From positions 9,720,015 to 9,784,014 of the forward strand of contig NC_019869.2 of assembly GCF_002234675.1 (NCBI RefSeq): a stretch of 64,000 nt of DNA, given 5' to 3'. How positions within the stretch are numbered: position 1 is the first letter of the stretch; every line of letters starts with the position of its first letter. Source of the stretch: Oryzias latipes (Eukaryota > Chordata > Actinopteri > Beloniformes > Adrianichthyidae). The notes below the pieces were generated by a model. The model was not told the DNA's origin and did no database searches. It saw only the letters and a list, made by a program, of their open reading frames with translations. Positions 47,613 through 59,118 of this stretch are shown here, piece after piece. A program made the translations under genes and the position numbers.

Positions 47613-48555
47613 TGTTCCATCCCATCTGCACGAAGACCAAAATAAGGGGACAAAACAATAGAGACAGAGAGTAGAGTCTCACTTTACTGATTTCAGAGTT
47701 GGTTGATTTTGTCAGAGCACACAAAAAGAAAAAATACATGGATTGTAATCAGTACTCATTCTTTGGAACAAGCATCAGTTCTGTACTGTCCATTAATGTA
47801 AATGTCAAGGTCTTTGCTGTACTAATTTACCTCCCTCAAATGTCTCATTTCTTGCAAGTCCTGAAACAAACAAATAAACTAAGATTTATGGCTCCAATAT
47901 CTTTTCCTAAATAATACTTGCAAAGAGATGCCAAATTCTCAGTCATTTTCTGAAGAAATATTAACAAATATAGAAAAATAACATGTAAAAATCCCCGATC
48001 TTCTTCAGCTAAGAGTTGGGACAGATTGCTGTAACGGAATTTCCACAGTGAGAGGCATAACTGATGAATGATGACCAAACTTAAACACTAAGGATTTGTG
48101 ATAAGGTTTTGTTTGCTTCTGTTGTTCTGTGTTGGAGGCACAAATCACAAAAATGTGTTGAAAAATGACCCTTTTTTGATGAGTCTGTGTGCATTTGATA
48201 CCCCGAGTTAATGATGTGTGGAACAGGCACATTTTGCACGAGTCACTTAAGCGGCAGGATGCTGCCGGTGCAAGATTTCCTGCAGGACACTGTGTGCACC
48301 TGCTTTTTCTGCACTGTGCAAAGCAGATCATCTTTGCTTCTTGAATTCAAAAAAGTTGGTTTCTTTCCATTTTACCACTTGACCTCTGACTTTATTTCCA
48401 TGCATGAAAAAAACACTTGTTTTTGCTATCAAGTGGTTGATCAATTCAGGTGGTTTTGGAGCTGAAGTCATTTGATGGGTAATAACACAAAAGCATTTTA
48501 AAGATCACGACAAATAAAAAAAACAAAAACAAATAACACACAAAAAACAGCATTA
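47613..48555. other. Intergenic, no gene recognised
   Basis: No repeat or gene recognised. Frames are short. Confidence 0.45.
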
Positions 48556-49306
48556 CAGTGATCCCTCGCTATAACACGGTTTACTTTTCACAGTTTCGCT
48601 ACTTCACGGATTTGCATCGTGCATTGTGTTCTGTATTCTGATTGGCTAAAAAGTCACTCCACATCTTCTCTACCTGTGCGTCAATAACGTTGCAGTTTAA
48701 TATGTACACGTACGTAAAACAGCTTGCCAAATTTACATTAGTTATGTGCAAATCATCTTGAAATTTAGAGTTTCTCTAAAACCCATAGAAATAGAGCAAC
48801 AACTGCCAATCACTATAATCTTCTCCCGAACAAACACACCTGCACCGTGGGCTTCAAAAGAAGAAAACACTGCAGAGCGGAGTCAGGATGCAGCGGCTCA
48901 GTCTGAAGAGCAGTGAAATACACCTGAGTCACTATTTGTCCCACTGTACTTTGTATTTTTTTTTATAATCATTTAAAATTTTCTCCCGTTTAATCCAATT
49001 ACTCTCGGGTCGCGTTGGGCGGGGCTAATCTCCGCAATTTGAAGCCTTCTGTTCACATTGATGATTAAAATTATTATTTGACAGTACAGTACACAAGTTA
49101 TTTGTTGAAAAAACTTTTCTAAAGTACTTTTATTTGTGAAACAAATACTTGAGCCTGTAAAATGGCTTGTTCTTTCTTTTCAATGTATAATAGAGTTTTA
49201 ATTATATAATACTTGTTAAACAAAAATAGAGGTATCTACTTCACGGATTTTGCCTATCACGGGTTCTTTTAGGAACGTAACCCCCGCGAAAAACAAGGGT
49301 TTACAG
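48556..49306 (+). mobile_element. Non-autonomous pogo/Tigger-like DNA transposon
   Basis: The left end CAGTGATCCCTCGCTATAAC and right end (GCGAAAAACAAGGGTTTACAG) are imperfect inverted repeats flanked by TA. The subterminal motifs 'ctacttcacggattttgcct' and 'taggaacgtaacccccgcg' are characteristic of Tigger-like elements. About 750 bp and no transposase frame, so non-autonomous. Confidence 0.75.
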
Positions 49307-49439
49307 TACATGTTAGAACACAAAACAAAATTCTAAAAAAACGAAAATTATAGGACACTTCTTTTCATTTTGGAACTCCTGTACTTGGCACATTCCAGTC
49401 AGCTGTGTCCAGATGACGATTTCCTGTAACGTAATAAAC

Positions 49440-49745
49440 CAAAGGATGTCCACATGAAGGAGGGATCCTGCGATGTACCAGAACTCTTAGCGAATAATTA
49501 CTTTATCTAACTCTGCAACTACATGTTTAAATAGTCGAGCAGATGGGCTTCATCCAGATGGAATTGGGGGACGCCTGGCGGACGAGCTAGAGGCAGGATC
49601 CACAACCAAGTGTGGGAGCAGTAGTAGAGACGAGATACACGTTCAGGGACAGGAGCACAGACAAGCCAACTGGAATCTGGAAGCATTCCTGCTCCCCTGA
49701 GGGAAGTGGGAAGGAGAAACAACACATAAATCGCACTGAACCAAA
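49440..49745. repeat. Dispersed repeat D, copy 1
   Basis: Shares 'ggatgtccacatgaag', 'gatgtaccagaactctta', 'ctacatgtttaaatagtc' and 'gcttcatcca' in the same order and orientation with 56395-56780. The class is unknown. It could be part of an LTR or DNA element. Confidence 0.6.
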
Positions 49746-50157
49746 CAGAGGCATGGAGAACTAAATGATGAATAAATGTTTAAGAATAAAGGAGAGAAGG
49801 AGTTGAGAATAGAGGACAGAACCCCAGTGCACCATACTTTCCCCAGCTTCAAACTTCTAGCAGCCTACTAACAACTAATTGTTATTGAAATGTGTTCAAG
49901 CATAATAGTAATGCTAATAATAATAAAAGTAATAGAAAATCTAAATTTTTAGAATATTAGTGTTGATACAATACAGTATTAAATTAAGCAGGGGAAATGG
50001 CCGCCCTAGCCCTTTTTATGAAACCGTCTTCCCTCTGCTTAGATCCACAGAGTATAATGGAAGAAATGAAAGTTGTAATTATTCCTCCAAACTTCATTAC
50101 AGTAGGGGGGGTTTGGGAGAACAATAAGTTAAATATTACTTACTGACTAATCCATCT

Positions 50158-50925
50158 TTAATCAAATCAAACTTTAGTTATAAAAAAGCGCTTTTTACCC
50201 CATACATAACTCCAAGCACTTTAACATGAAAAAAACCCCACAATGTTACAACAAAAACCCACCCTTCCCACTCCCCTCCGTTAACAGATATGTCACCACA
50301 CACAATGAATACATAAAAGTAACTTCTGAAAGAAATTTAAGGCTTGGGTCTATCTAGCTAGTCTGACAACAAGCCTGTACATAGAGGAATGTTTTAAGCC
50401 TAACTTTAAATGCAGAAACTGAGTCGACCTCTCTTTCATGAGCTGGGAGCTTATTCCATAAAACAGGGGCTTGGTGGCTAAACTCTCTACCTCCAACTGT
50501 ACTTTTACAAATTTTAGGAAACACCAGCAGTCCTTCATTTTGTGAACAAAGGGCTCTGTTTGGTTGGTAAGGCACTATGATATCTTTAATATAGGATGGG
50601 GCCATACCATGTAAAGCCTTGTAGGTTAACAGGAGGATTTTGAACTTTATTCTAGAATGAACTGGGACCCAGTGAAGTGAAACTAACATAGGAGTGATGT
50701 GATCTCTTCTGCTAGTTCCTGCTAACAATCTAGCTGCTGCGTTCTGAACAAGCTGGAGACTTCTTAAGGAACTCTTAGGACACGCTGCTAACAAGGAGTT
50801 ACAGTAATCCAGTCTAGACCTAACTAATGCATGGATGAGTTTTCCAGCATCACTCTTAGAAAGTATTTCTCTGATTTTAGCTATATTGCGCAGGTGAGAA
50901 AAGCGCAGTTTTGGATGGGACAATG
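50158..50925 (-). pseudogene. 3' part of an L2-like LINE
   Basis: A frame from about 50910 down to 50354 encodes the C-terminal part of an L2-clade-type reverse-transcriptase protein: SKSDAGKLIHALVRSRLDYC, LQLVQNAAARLLAGTSRRDH, LHWVPVHSRIKFKILLLTYK and ALHGMAPSYIKD. The minus-strand 3' end has 'aaagcgcttttttataac' and a 'gatttgatt' tail. Cut at its 5' side, where another LINE in the opposite orientation begins. Confidence 0.85.
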
Positions 50926-50929
50926 ACGT

Positions 50930-51905
50930 TTGTCCATCATGTCCATCATTGTGGTTGTGGGGTGTATAAGCGGTGGACGGGAGGAAGAGTACAGGAGGCT
51001 GGTGGACGGATTTGTGGAGTGGGCTGGAGAGAATCACCTGCTGCTCAATGTGGACAAGACCAGGGAGATGGTGATCGACTTCCGGAGGAAAAGGACTGTC
51101 TTACAGCCCCTCTGCATCCTGGGTAAGAATGTAGAAGCGGTCGAGGAGTATAAATATCTGGGTGTGACTATCGACAGCAGACTGAGCTGGAGGAGCCACA
51201 GCACTGCTGTGTACAAGAAGGCCTGCAGCAGACTCTACTTCCTAAGGAAGCTGAGGTCATTTAATGTGTGCAGCAAGATGCTGGGGATCTTCTACCAGTC
51301 TGTGGTAGCCAGCACCCTGTTCTCCTCCGTGGTCTGCTGGGGAAGCAGTATTGCGGTCAGTGACACCAACAGACTGAACAAGCTGATCAGGAAGGCGGGT
51401 TCTGTCATTGGCTGCAAACAGGACACATTTGAAGCAGTGACAGAGAGGAGGTCACTGAACAGACTCCTTTCAATCATGGACAACCCAGAGCATCCTCTCC
51501 ACCCTCTTCTGAACAAACAGCGGAGCTCCTTCTCTAGGAGGCTCAGACAGCTCCGCTCCAAAACTGCCCGGTACCAAAAGTCATTCATACCCAATGCAAT
51601 AAACCTGTACAACAACACACAATGCAAAAGATAACCTTTGCACATTTTTTTATTATCTCTTTATTTAGTTGTTTTCTATTTTGCACATTTCTTTTGCACA
51701 TCTTTTTACTTGCACTGTTCTGTAAATAACTTTTTAAATTATAAAACCTTGATGTCTGTATTTATGCTACATTTTCTTGTTCTTGCTTTTTTTTTTTTTA
51801 CTTATTTCTAAGTCTTTTTTTCCCTCTGCTGTCAGTTGCTATGGTGACAAACAAATTTCCCACGAGTGGGATCATTAAAGTATCTCTGATTCTGATTCTG
51901 ATTTC
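50930..51905 (+). pseudogene. 3' part of a second LINE (Rex1/CR1-like)
   Basis: The frame to 51633 encodes HLLLNVDKTREMVIDFRRKR, VEEYKYLGVTIDSRLSW, SRLYFLRKLRSFNVCSKML and LNRLLSIMDNPEHPLHPLL, the part of a reverse transcriptase after the catalytic FADD box. The 3' UTR ends with 'gtgggatcattaaag' and a short (GATTCT)n tail, typical of CR1/Rex1-like elements. The frame is intact for about 230 codons, which suggests a young copy. The 5' side is truncated. Confidence 0.85.
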
Positions 51906-52257
51906 AACCAAAGGTTATTTGATAAGAAGCTATTCTCCATGTTATCATCCAATCAGAGGCGTTACAAGTCTCCACCTTTTCCGGTTTGTCATTGTGCGTC
52001 GTTTTTCTAACATTTCATTTTGTTTTCTGGGAATTACTGTTGTTTTCTGAAATGTTTTATTCACTTTTGCTTGTTACGTTTTTGAAATTTTGTTTTGTTT
52101 TCTAAAATGAAATGCTGTTTTTTTTAATTGTTGGAATAGTCTTTAAACATTTATGATTTGTTGATGTGATTAGCCCTTCAGGGCCACCGTAGGAAACAAA
52201 TAAATAAAACATTCATGGAGGTTTGAGTTTCTTTAAACGTGTCCTAGGGTAACACAC

Positions 52258-52425
52258 TGGACCCAACACTGCTCCTGGTGGTTACAGGTTGGCGTCAGTG
52301 TTCGGTGGCGGAGCCCCCATCAGTGTGTGGATGTATGTGTGTTTAATGGGACTGTAACTGTAAAACGCTTTGGGCCTTCGAAGAAGGTAGTCAGCGCTTT
52401 ATTTACCCTTTACAGCAACATTGCT
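52258..52425 (+). repeat. SINE-like repeat end
   Basis: 'gggactgtaactgtaaaacgctttgggccttcgaagaaggtagtcagcgcttta' (52349-52402) is the familiar 3' end of a widespread teleost repeat. Confidence 0.65.
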
Positions 52426-52487
52426 AGATCAATGCAAACAAACCAGAACTGTAGATTGAACAGAAACATGTATATATGAAATGGTGA

Positions 52488-52566
52488 TCATGGTAATCAT
52501 AATTAAAAGACCACTGGGAAGGCTTTGAAAATAGATGAACAGACAATCAGAATGGGTCTTTAATAA
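52488..52566 (+). repeat. Family A fragment, copy 11
   Basis: Only the right end: 'cataattaaaagaccactggg' to 'cagaatgggtctttaata'. Confidence 0.7.
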
Positions 52567-54663
52567 GATACATCTGAGAAATGTTCTGAGAACTGATGAG
52601 CATTTAGAAAGAAAAAAAAAACAGGAAGAAGCTTTTTGCCTTGTTTCAAAAGAAGAATAAGAATTTAAAGCTCATGTTCCTTCCGCTACAGACACAAAAC
52701 TAAGAGAAAACACATGAATCAGTCACTTTGAACCTCACTGAATTTCTTTTGCATAAATTTATCCAGAATTTAGATTTGTATTTTGTGAAACTCCCCCAAA
52801 TGTTCTACAAATCCTGGCAACAGTTGTGCACCTTTGTTATTAGGTTGTTTTGTTTTTGATTGCTGTGTTTTTCAATCAGATGATCAGTTCCATAATTTTT
52901 TTACACTTTCTTAAATCTCCTTAATTCCTCTATTTAAAATAATAAAATCAGCAACTTTCAGCATCAGTTTTGATTTGTGGGGAGACAATTGAGAAAAAAG
53001 GAAAGAAAGGAGGTTGTTTTTTCTGACACTCTGCTGAAATGTTTAGAGCAGGTGCTTCAGCTGCTTCCGATGTCTTGGCAGGCTTTCAGGAATCTGCCCA
53101 CACTGCCACATCCTGTGGATGCACCGTATTATGAAACCAACGGACGCTCCATCGATGGAGATCTCCCTTTTTTCCTGAAATGTCAGTTTTCTTGACAACT
53201 TTTATACACTTGAAATAGTTTGGTGCTGCTTAGTGTTTTATCCTGTTCCTAAAGTTTTTTTTTGTTGTTGTTTTCATTTTGGCATTTCATTGTAGATTTG
53301 CTAATCCAGGTGATTCTCTCACACATTTAGATAGCTTCATTGTGTTTTCGGATGAAGATCTATTCATTCCATCTATGTTTGATTGTCTGACCTAAACTTT
53401 TATGGAAACCTGGGTCTTATATAGAAAAACTCAAAGGGAAGGCTGCAAAAAAAAAAAAAAAGATTTCTGTGAGTTTCTAATTTAATAATTGAATGCAATG
53501 CATTCTTTGCCTAATCAAACCTCCACAGCAGTAAACTATTATAGCTGCATGAACGGTATAGGATCTGATCTGCATGGCCTGCATTAACACAAATGGCACT
53601 TAAAAAAGAGAAAATCTTAAAGCCTAAAAAAAGAAATATTATGAAATGTTGGACACTTGCATCCTTTTTTGTCTGGTGTAGCTAAAAACTATTCCAGGAC
53701 TTTTCCTGTAGTAATCTGAATGAATACTGCGAGTAGGAGGTGAAAAAGTGTCAAACATGGCCCAGATTCACCTGGCTGAATCATTTGAGGCAGTCTCCAT
53801 GTGGCCTGTGGCACCTTTGATCTCCGTCACTTATTTTCTCTCCTCCAAGTGATGACAGATTGACATTTGCCCAGTTCTGCTCTCATTAAAGACTGGCAGT
53901 CATATGTATCCTTCATACTAACATGCTGCATAGTGTGGGTGGCACCACTGAAAGGCTTATAATAGGCCTCTAAGGACAACACAGTTGCAGACACATCATG
54001 ATGGCTTCCGTCTTTACCCTCTTTGCTGCATAGAAACTTGTAGTTTTTGTGTTTCTGCACTTCCCTTCTACATTTGGTCAACAATTTTTTTTTTAAATAC
54101 CAAGTTTGGCTTGTGCTGTTCTTTTCTCTGTGCCTCAGCCTCTTTAATATGTAAACCATCTGCTGATTAAAGGAATGGCAAGAATTAAAATTACTCGCGG
54201 GATTGAATGAGCCTTACAAAAGCAGACCTCTGAACTCCCCCAGTGTTCAAGGAGCAACAGAAAGGACTTGAGCCAAGCAGAGACTAAATATAGAACAGCT
54301 GAGTGACTGTTCTTGGTATTTTCTCACTCCCCTGCTCTCTACTCTCTTTCACACAAACACACACAGACACTCAAAGCTGCAAGCTCATCTGTGGTTCAAA
54401 ACACACTAACAGTAACTTTAATGCAGGATAAATGAAGGCGTGCATTTCAAATCTATCTATCTGTCTGTCTGCAAATGTAGAACTGACAAACATGATGATA
54501 TCTCTGTGAAAGTATAAAGTCTGGATCACTGGTCATTCATTTTCATTGCCAAATCAGTATGGAATATTGTCTGGAGTGCTGCCCTCTATTGCTACGCTAA
54601 CACCACCCATGCAAGTTTAAGTGGCCACTTCCAATGAAAAGCTGCTACGCAAGCCACTTAGCG
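52567..54663. other. Intergenic, no gene recognised
   Basis: An A15 tract at 53446-53460. Nothing else identifiable. Confidence 0.45.
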
Positions 54664-55115
54664 TAAAGTCCCACACTAATCATCTTGATCTATTGTAAAA
54701 GTGTTTCCAGTGGTCTTTGAATTCTGATTATGCCGTTTTTGGCCAAAATAAAAAAAAAAAAAAAAAAACGCGTCATCTTCCAGGACAGATATTCTGCAGA
54801 GGAGCTGGAATTAATCAGAATTTAAACTTTGAGTTGTAGGCAGAACTGTTAGCTCAGAGCAACCCCGCCCTCTCTTCCCCTCCCTGTTGCTAATAGCTCT
54901 GAGCTGGGAGCTTGTGGCTGTATTTTTGACATCACAAATACCATCTTTTTCAAACGACATTCTTTTCATCTGCTTCTGATTCACAACCATTTAAATGAAG
55001 AAATATTCAAACATGCCATTTTTAGCTCAATTTTCTTAACATGTGCCCTGCATCATCAGTAAAATTCCACAAGGACATGTTAAAACATCAGCATTCAGTA
55101 ATGCTTTTGTCTATG
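54664..55115 (-). repeat. TTAA-end DNA element, family A, copy 12
   Basis: An inverted copy beginning 'aaagtcccacactaatcatc', with an A18 tract at 54751-54768, 'ctcagagcaaccccgccc' in the middle and 'ggacatgttaaaacatcag' near its right end. Confidence 0.75.
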
Positions 55116-56394
55116 GGAACAGTGTCCCAGTAACAGTCTGAGCCAAACAACACAAATCTACACAAATCCAAAGAGTCAGTGGCTGTTTTTCTCCACTCTG
55201 TAAGCTGTCTCCCCTAAACAGTCTTGAATCCAAAACAGTTAATTTCATGTTTTAGTTGGATCTGGAGTTTCTCTCATAAGGCAAGAAAAAATAGGGGGAA
55301 AAAACTAAAAGTTCATTTCAAAATATGAAAGTTTGGAAAGCAAAGACAATCAGAAAAAAAAACTGTTCAGATAAAAACACCGTAAGAGGACAGACAGGAT
55401 GGTGAAAGTGGAGCAATAAATCAGTGGAAAGAAACAAGGGAATCTGGTGTGTCATCAAATCTGTCATTAATTCAATGTAGCAGGTCTCAGGGAGGAGACT
55501 GAAGGCACCTTCTTATTGCAGACTGGTATAAGCCCGCTGGGCTGAGTCAGCTGCTTCTTTTGTTGAGGCTGAAAACGAAACGTTTTAAGCCAAATAAAAT
55601 CTCTGCCACACTCAGGATTTCTACTTACAATTGCTCACCACCATCTAGCTGAGAAAAATCTGCCACAGCTTTGATTGAGATAATCTCTGTGAGCACTGAA
55701 AGGCAGCTTCACTCTGAACACCGTTTGCTTCATTGAGGTGTGAAAGGCAACTTTCTTTAATCCTGATCAGTTTTATTTATCTTTTATACCTGACAAAGAC
55801 TTACCTGAGGGGGATTAACACATAAATATTACTGATAGGCATTTCTGTGAAGACCTAATCAAACATCATCCATGAAGCCCATTGAGACGACTATGGTTGT
55901 AATATTGGGCTGTATAAATAAAATTGAATTAAATACAAAGTCTTAGATTCATTCATTAAGAATCAACTTGATCAAATTTTAGGCTACTGGATAAAAAAGA
56001 ATCCACAGCAAAGAGACCAATGGCATTATAAAATCTTCCTACCCTTTTAATGCAAAGATAGATTTTAACTTGTCAAATCAAATAATAAATTATTTCTAAA
56101 ATAGAAGGAAGTTTTTATAATATATTTGATATTTTGGTGTTGAGGCTCAAAAATTTAAACAAAAAGAAAACATCTTTAGAATGTAATTTGCTGTCTTTGA
56201 ATCCTCTCTGTATGGAGTAATTAATTCAGTTTTATTTAAATAGCCTAATAGTACAACAAAAGTCATCTCATTGGGCTTCACACTGGTAATTGTATCATAA
56301 ACATTAAACCATAAAGAACGTGAAGTCATAGAATTCCATGGGTAATGGCTAAACTAAACTAAACTGGACATCCCTGCAGTTAGAACCTCCTTCT
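55116..56394. other. Intergenic, no gene recognised
   Basis: Nothing identifiable. Confidence 0.45.
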
Positions 56395-56780
56395 CGGTAT
56401 GCAAAAACTCCTACAAAAAAACGGATTCCGGGAAAAGAAAAAAGTGAAACCTCAGGGATGTCCACATGAAGAAGGGATCCTCTCCCAGGACGGACAGGCG
56501 ATGTACCAGAACTCTTAAAGAAGAATTAGCTTATCTAACGCTACAACTACATGTTTAAATAGTCCAGCAGATGAGCTTCATCCATATGAAGTTTGGGGAC
56601 GGCTGGGGGCGTAAGATGAGCCAGAGGCGAGGTTGACAGCAGGTGTAGGAGCATGAGCAGAGGCGAGCCAGAGGCGAGGTTGACGGCAGGTGTAGAAGCA
56701 TGAGCAGAGGCGAGCCAGAGGCGAGGTACACAGCCAAGTACAGGAGCACAGACGAGAGAATCACTCTGGAAAAAAGTCAA
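56395..56780. repeat. Dispersed repeat D, copy 2
   Basis: Same order of blocks as 49440-49745, with an added 47-bp tandem array (56618-56757). Confidence 0.65.
56618..56757. repeat. 47-bp tandem repeat, about three units
   Basis: Units start at 56618, 56665 and 56712 with 'gagccagaggcgaggt'. The first two differ by only two bases, and the third diverges in its second half. Confidence 0.9.
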
Positions 56781-57377
56781 ACGGAAGAAAAGCATTTTTT
56801 GTGTGTTTTTGGGAATCCCAGTGTAAAATACCCAATATATTCAATGGCACCAAATGTTTTTTTCTTATTGTTTCAGCAAAAATGCATTTTAATGTTTTTG
56901 TCTTGTGAAATAACTGCATGGATCACACTCAATAGATCTGCTTTTAGACACTAAAATGAAACATTTAGACTGGATCAAATAAGAAAATATGCTGAAGTAT
57001 AGTTTTGTTTCACCACCATTGAAACAAAAATGGTAAAATACTCTGTTTAGGAATAAATTACAAAAGCAAAATTACATTATTAAGTCTTCAGTTTTAGTGT
57101 GATTTTTACACCTATGTGTTTTTTTTCCAACTAATTAGATTTAAAACGGGTCAAAAAATAGGTGAACTATAACATGAAATCCACTTCAAAGGAAGAAGTT
57201 ATGAGAATATTTTACAAAGCACGCAGCATTTATCAGTGTTGGCATTAGGTTGTCATTAATAATAAATGTTAATTCGATTGATCTGACATTAAGGCATAAT
57301 GGCAAATGAAACTGTCTGTTTTCCTTCTTTAGGTTTTGTTCCGTAGTAAAGTAGCATACTTTAGTAGCTTTAGTAGC

Positions 57378-57791
57378 ATATGCAGAAGTGTTGTGATCTC
57401 CTAGCCTGGTAGTAGAAATGCCAAACGACAGAGATTGAAATTAGATGAAAACCACTAAAATCTCAAAAAGATCTGCAGGTTAATGAGCCTTCGTTTAAAG
57501 ATTTTATCCTCAAACACACATACGAGTACTGGGATTAACAGTTCCCCAGTGTTAGGGCTATGGAATGTGAATAAATAACAATAATAATAATAATAATTGA
57601 TACTTTATTTATCCCACAGTGGGAAATTCTTCTCCGCATTTGACCCATCCCCTGGGGGAGCGGTGAGCTGCAGCTGAACCGCGCTCGGGAGGCGGTAGCG
57701 TTAAGGGTCTTGCCCAAGGACCCTCACTGGGTGCTGTTAATTGCTCGCCATTGATATGGTAGTTGCCCCAGTACCATTGTTGTGCGTCTCA
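57378..57791 (+). repeat. Direct duplication, left copy (414 bp)
   Basis: Nearly identical to 62610-63031, in the same orientation. It contains a (ATT)n run (57578-57597) and a SINE-type module 'cccacagtgggaaattcttc' to 'ggtgagctgcagctg'. Differences are about ten substitutions, an 8-bp gap and the microsatellite length. Confidence 0.95.
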
Positions 57792-57829
57792 CAAGACGCC
57801 GCATGCAATTGGCGTCAATATTGCTCACT

Positions 57830-58128
57830 ATTTTTTTTTTTTGCACCATTAATGTTAGCTTTTGGTTGTGAGAGGCTGTAGGCTAACAGGAGTGCGTGTA
57901 AACAGATGAATGACGGGAAGTAGGTGTGGGCTTATTATTCATCAACAGTCCCGCCCCACCACTCAGAGGCTAATTTCTGATGAATTCCTGCCACTCAGCA
58001 GAAACTATGTCCTAGAAAATGACGATTTAAAAATGTTTTTTTTTAGCTAAAAACGACATAATCATAATTGAAATAGCACTGAGAACAATTTTAAAATGGA
58101 TCAAAAAATGATAAGAGTGAGATTTTAA
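57830..58128 (+). repeat. Family A fragment, copy 13
   Basis: The right half of the element, from 'gcaccattaatgttagctt' to 'gataagagtgagatttta'. It begins about 40 bp after the left duplication copy. Confidence 0.75.
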
Positions 58129-59118
58129 ATCCAACCAATGGGTTTAACCTAACTTCAAGTGTCTCCTAATAAATTGATTTTCCTTTATTTGTTGTTTATG
58201 CCTTTTGGATTTAACATTTAAAAAACAAGTGCTTTTTCCATTTTGAAGATTGTTTTATATACGTTCAACACAGAAAATGACACATTTTACTATAGGCAAC
58301 ACTGGTTTTTACATAAGCGTCAAGAGGGGGTTGAATAATCCACAATCTGGCTCAAGGACAAAAAGAATTAAATAAACAAAACTTATACAAAAACTATATT
58401 CTATACAATCCATCCATCCATCCATTTTCTTAACCTGCTGTATCCTCAGCGTCACAGGGTTGCAAATACACATACATTTTACACGATAAAAATCTAAATG
58501 TATCCATTTTTTTATTTTTCTTAGCTCCTCTTCGTATCAAGTTAAATTGACAATACAAAAGATCACAAATGTGCTTTTATTTTTCCATGTTTTAATTTTT
58601 GCTTGGGACACAAATTCTTCTTTAGTTGAAGAGTCACGAATGGCACAAACATCAATCAAAGTGTTTTTGCCTTCTAGGGCATTTACCTGTAGGCCAATTG
58701 TAGGTTAATTTGGTAGATATTTCGTTCACCTACATTAAAAGTTTCCACGAAGGGGCAGAGACTGAGCCCCTCACCCCTATGGATACGGCCCTGCAGTGTG
58801 CGCATGTGCGCATCTGTGAGCATGCAGCTGTGCTCACCAGCTACCTTGGATAGCTCCACACAAACAGACGCAACTGAGGTGGAGGAAGTTCACCTGTGCG
58901 CTGGCGCTTTTGGAAAACATCCACCTGCCTCCCCACTCTGCCAGCTTGAACCACTTTGTCATTCTCTTCTATCTTTTCCTGATCATCACTTCTTTTTTTA
59001 CCAAACAGTTTTTTCTTAAACCGGACATGGAGTATTAGATCCGCGTCTTTTTGGAGAACAGAGGTCGCCTGTGTTTGTTTCCTCCTCCAGGAGCTGGAGA
59101 GATGCCCCGCGGGGCAGG
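58129..59118 (+). other. Sequence upstream of tmem196
   Basis: The first part is AT-rich with a 'catccatccatccatcc' run (58411-58427). From about 58740 it becomes GC- and CpG-richer, with 'gtgcgcatgtgcgcatctg' at 58798-58816, and probably includes the tmem196 promoter and 5' UTR. Confidence 0.4.

Noticed and set aside
57535..57717. Similar short frames at 57535 and 62742 as a small gene pair
   Set aside because: They arise from the SINE module and the (ATT)n run within the duplicated blocks.
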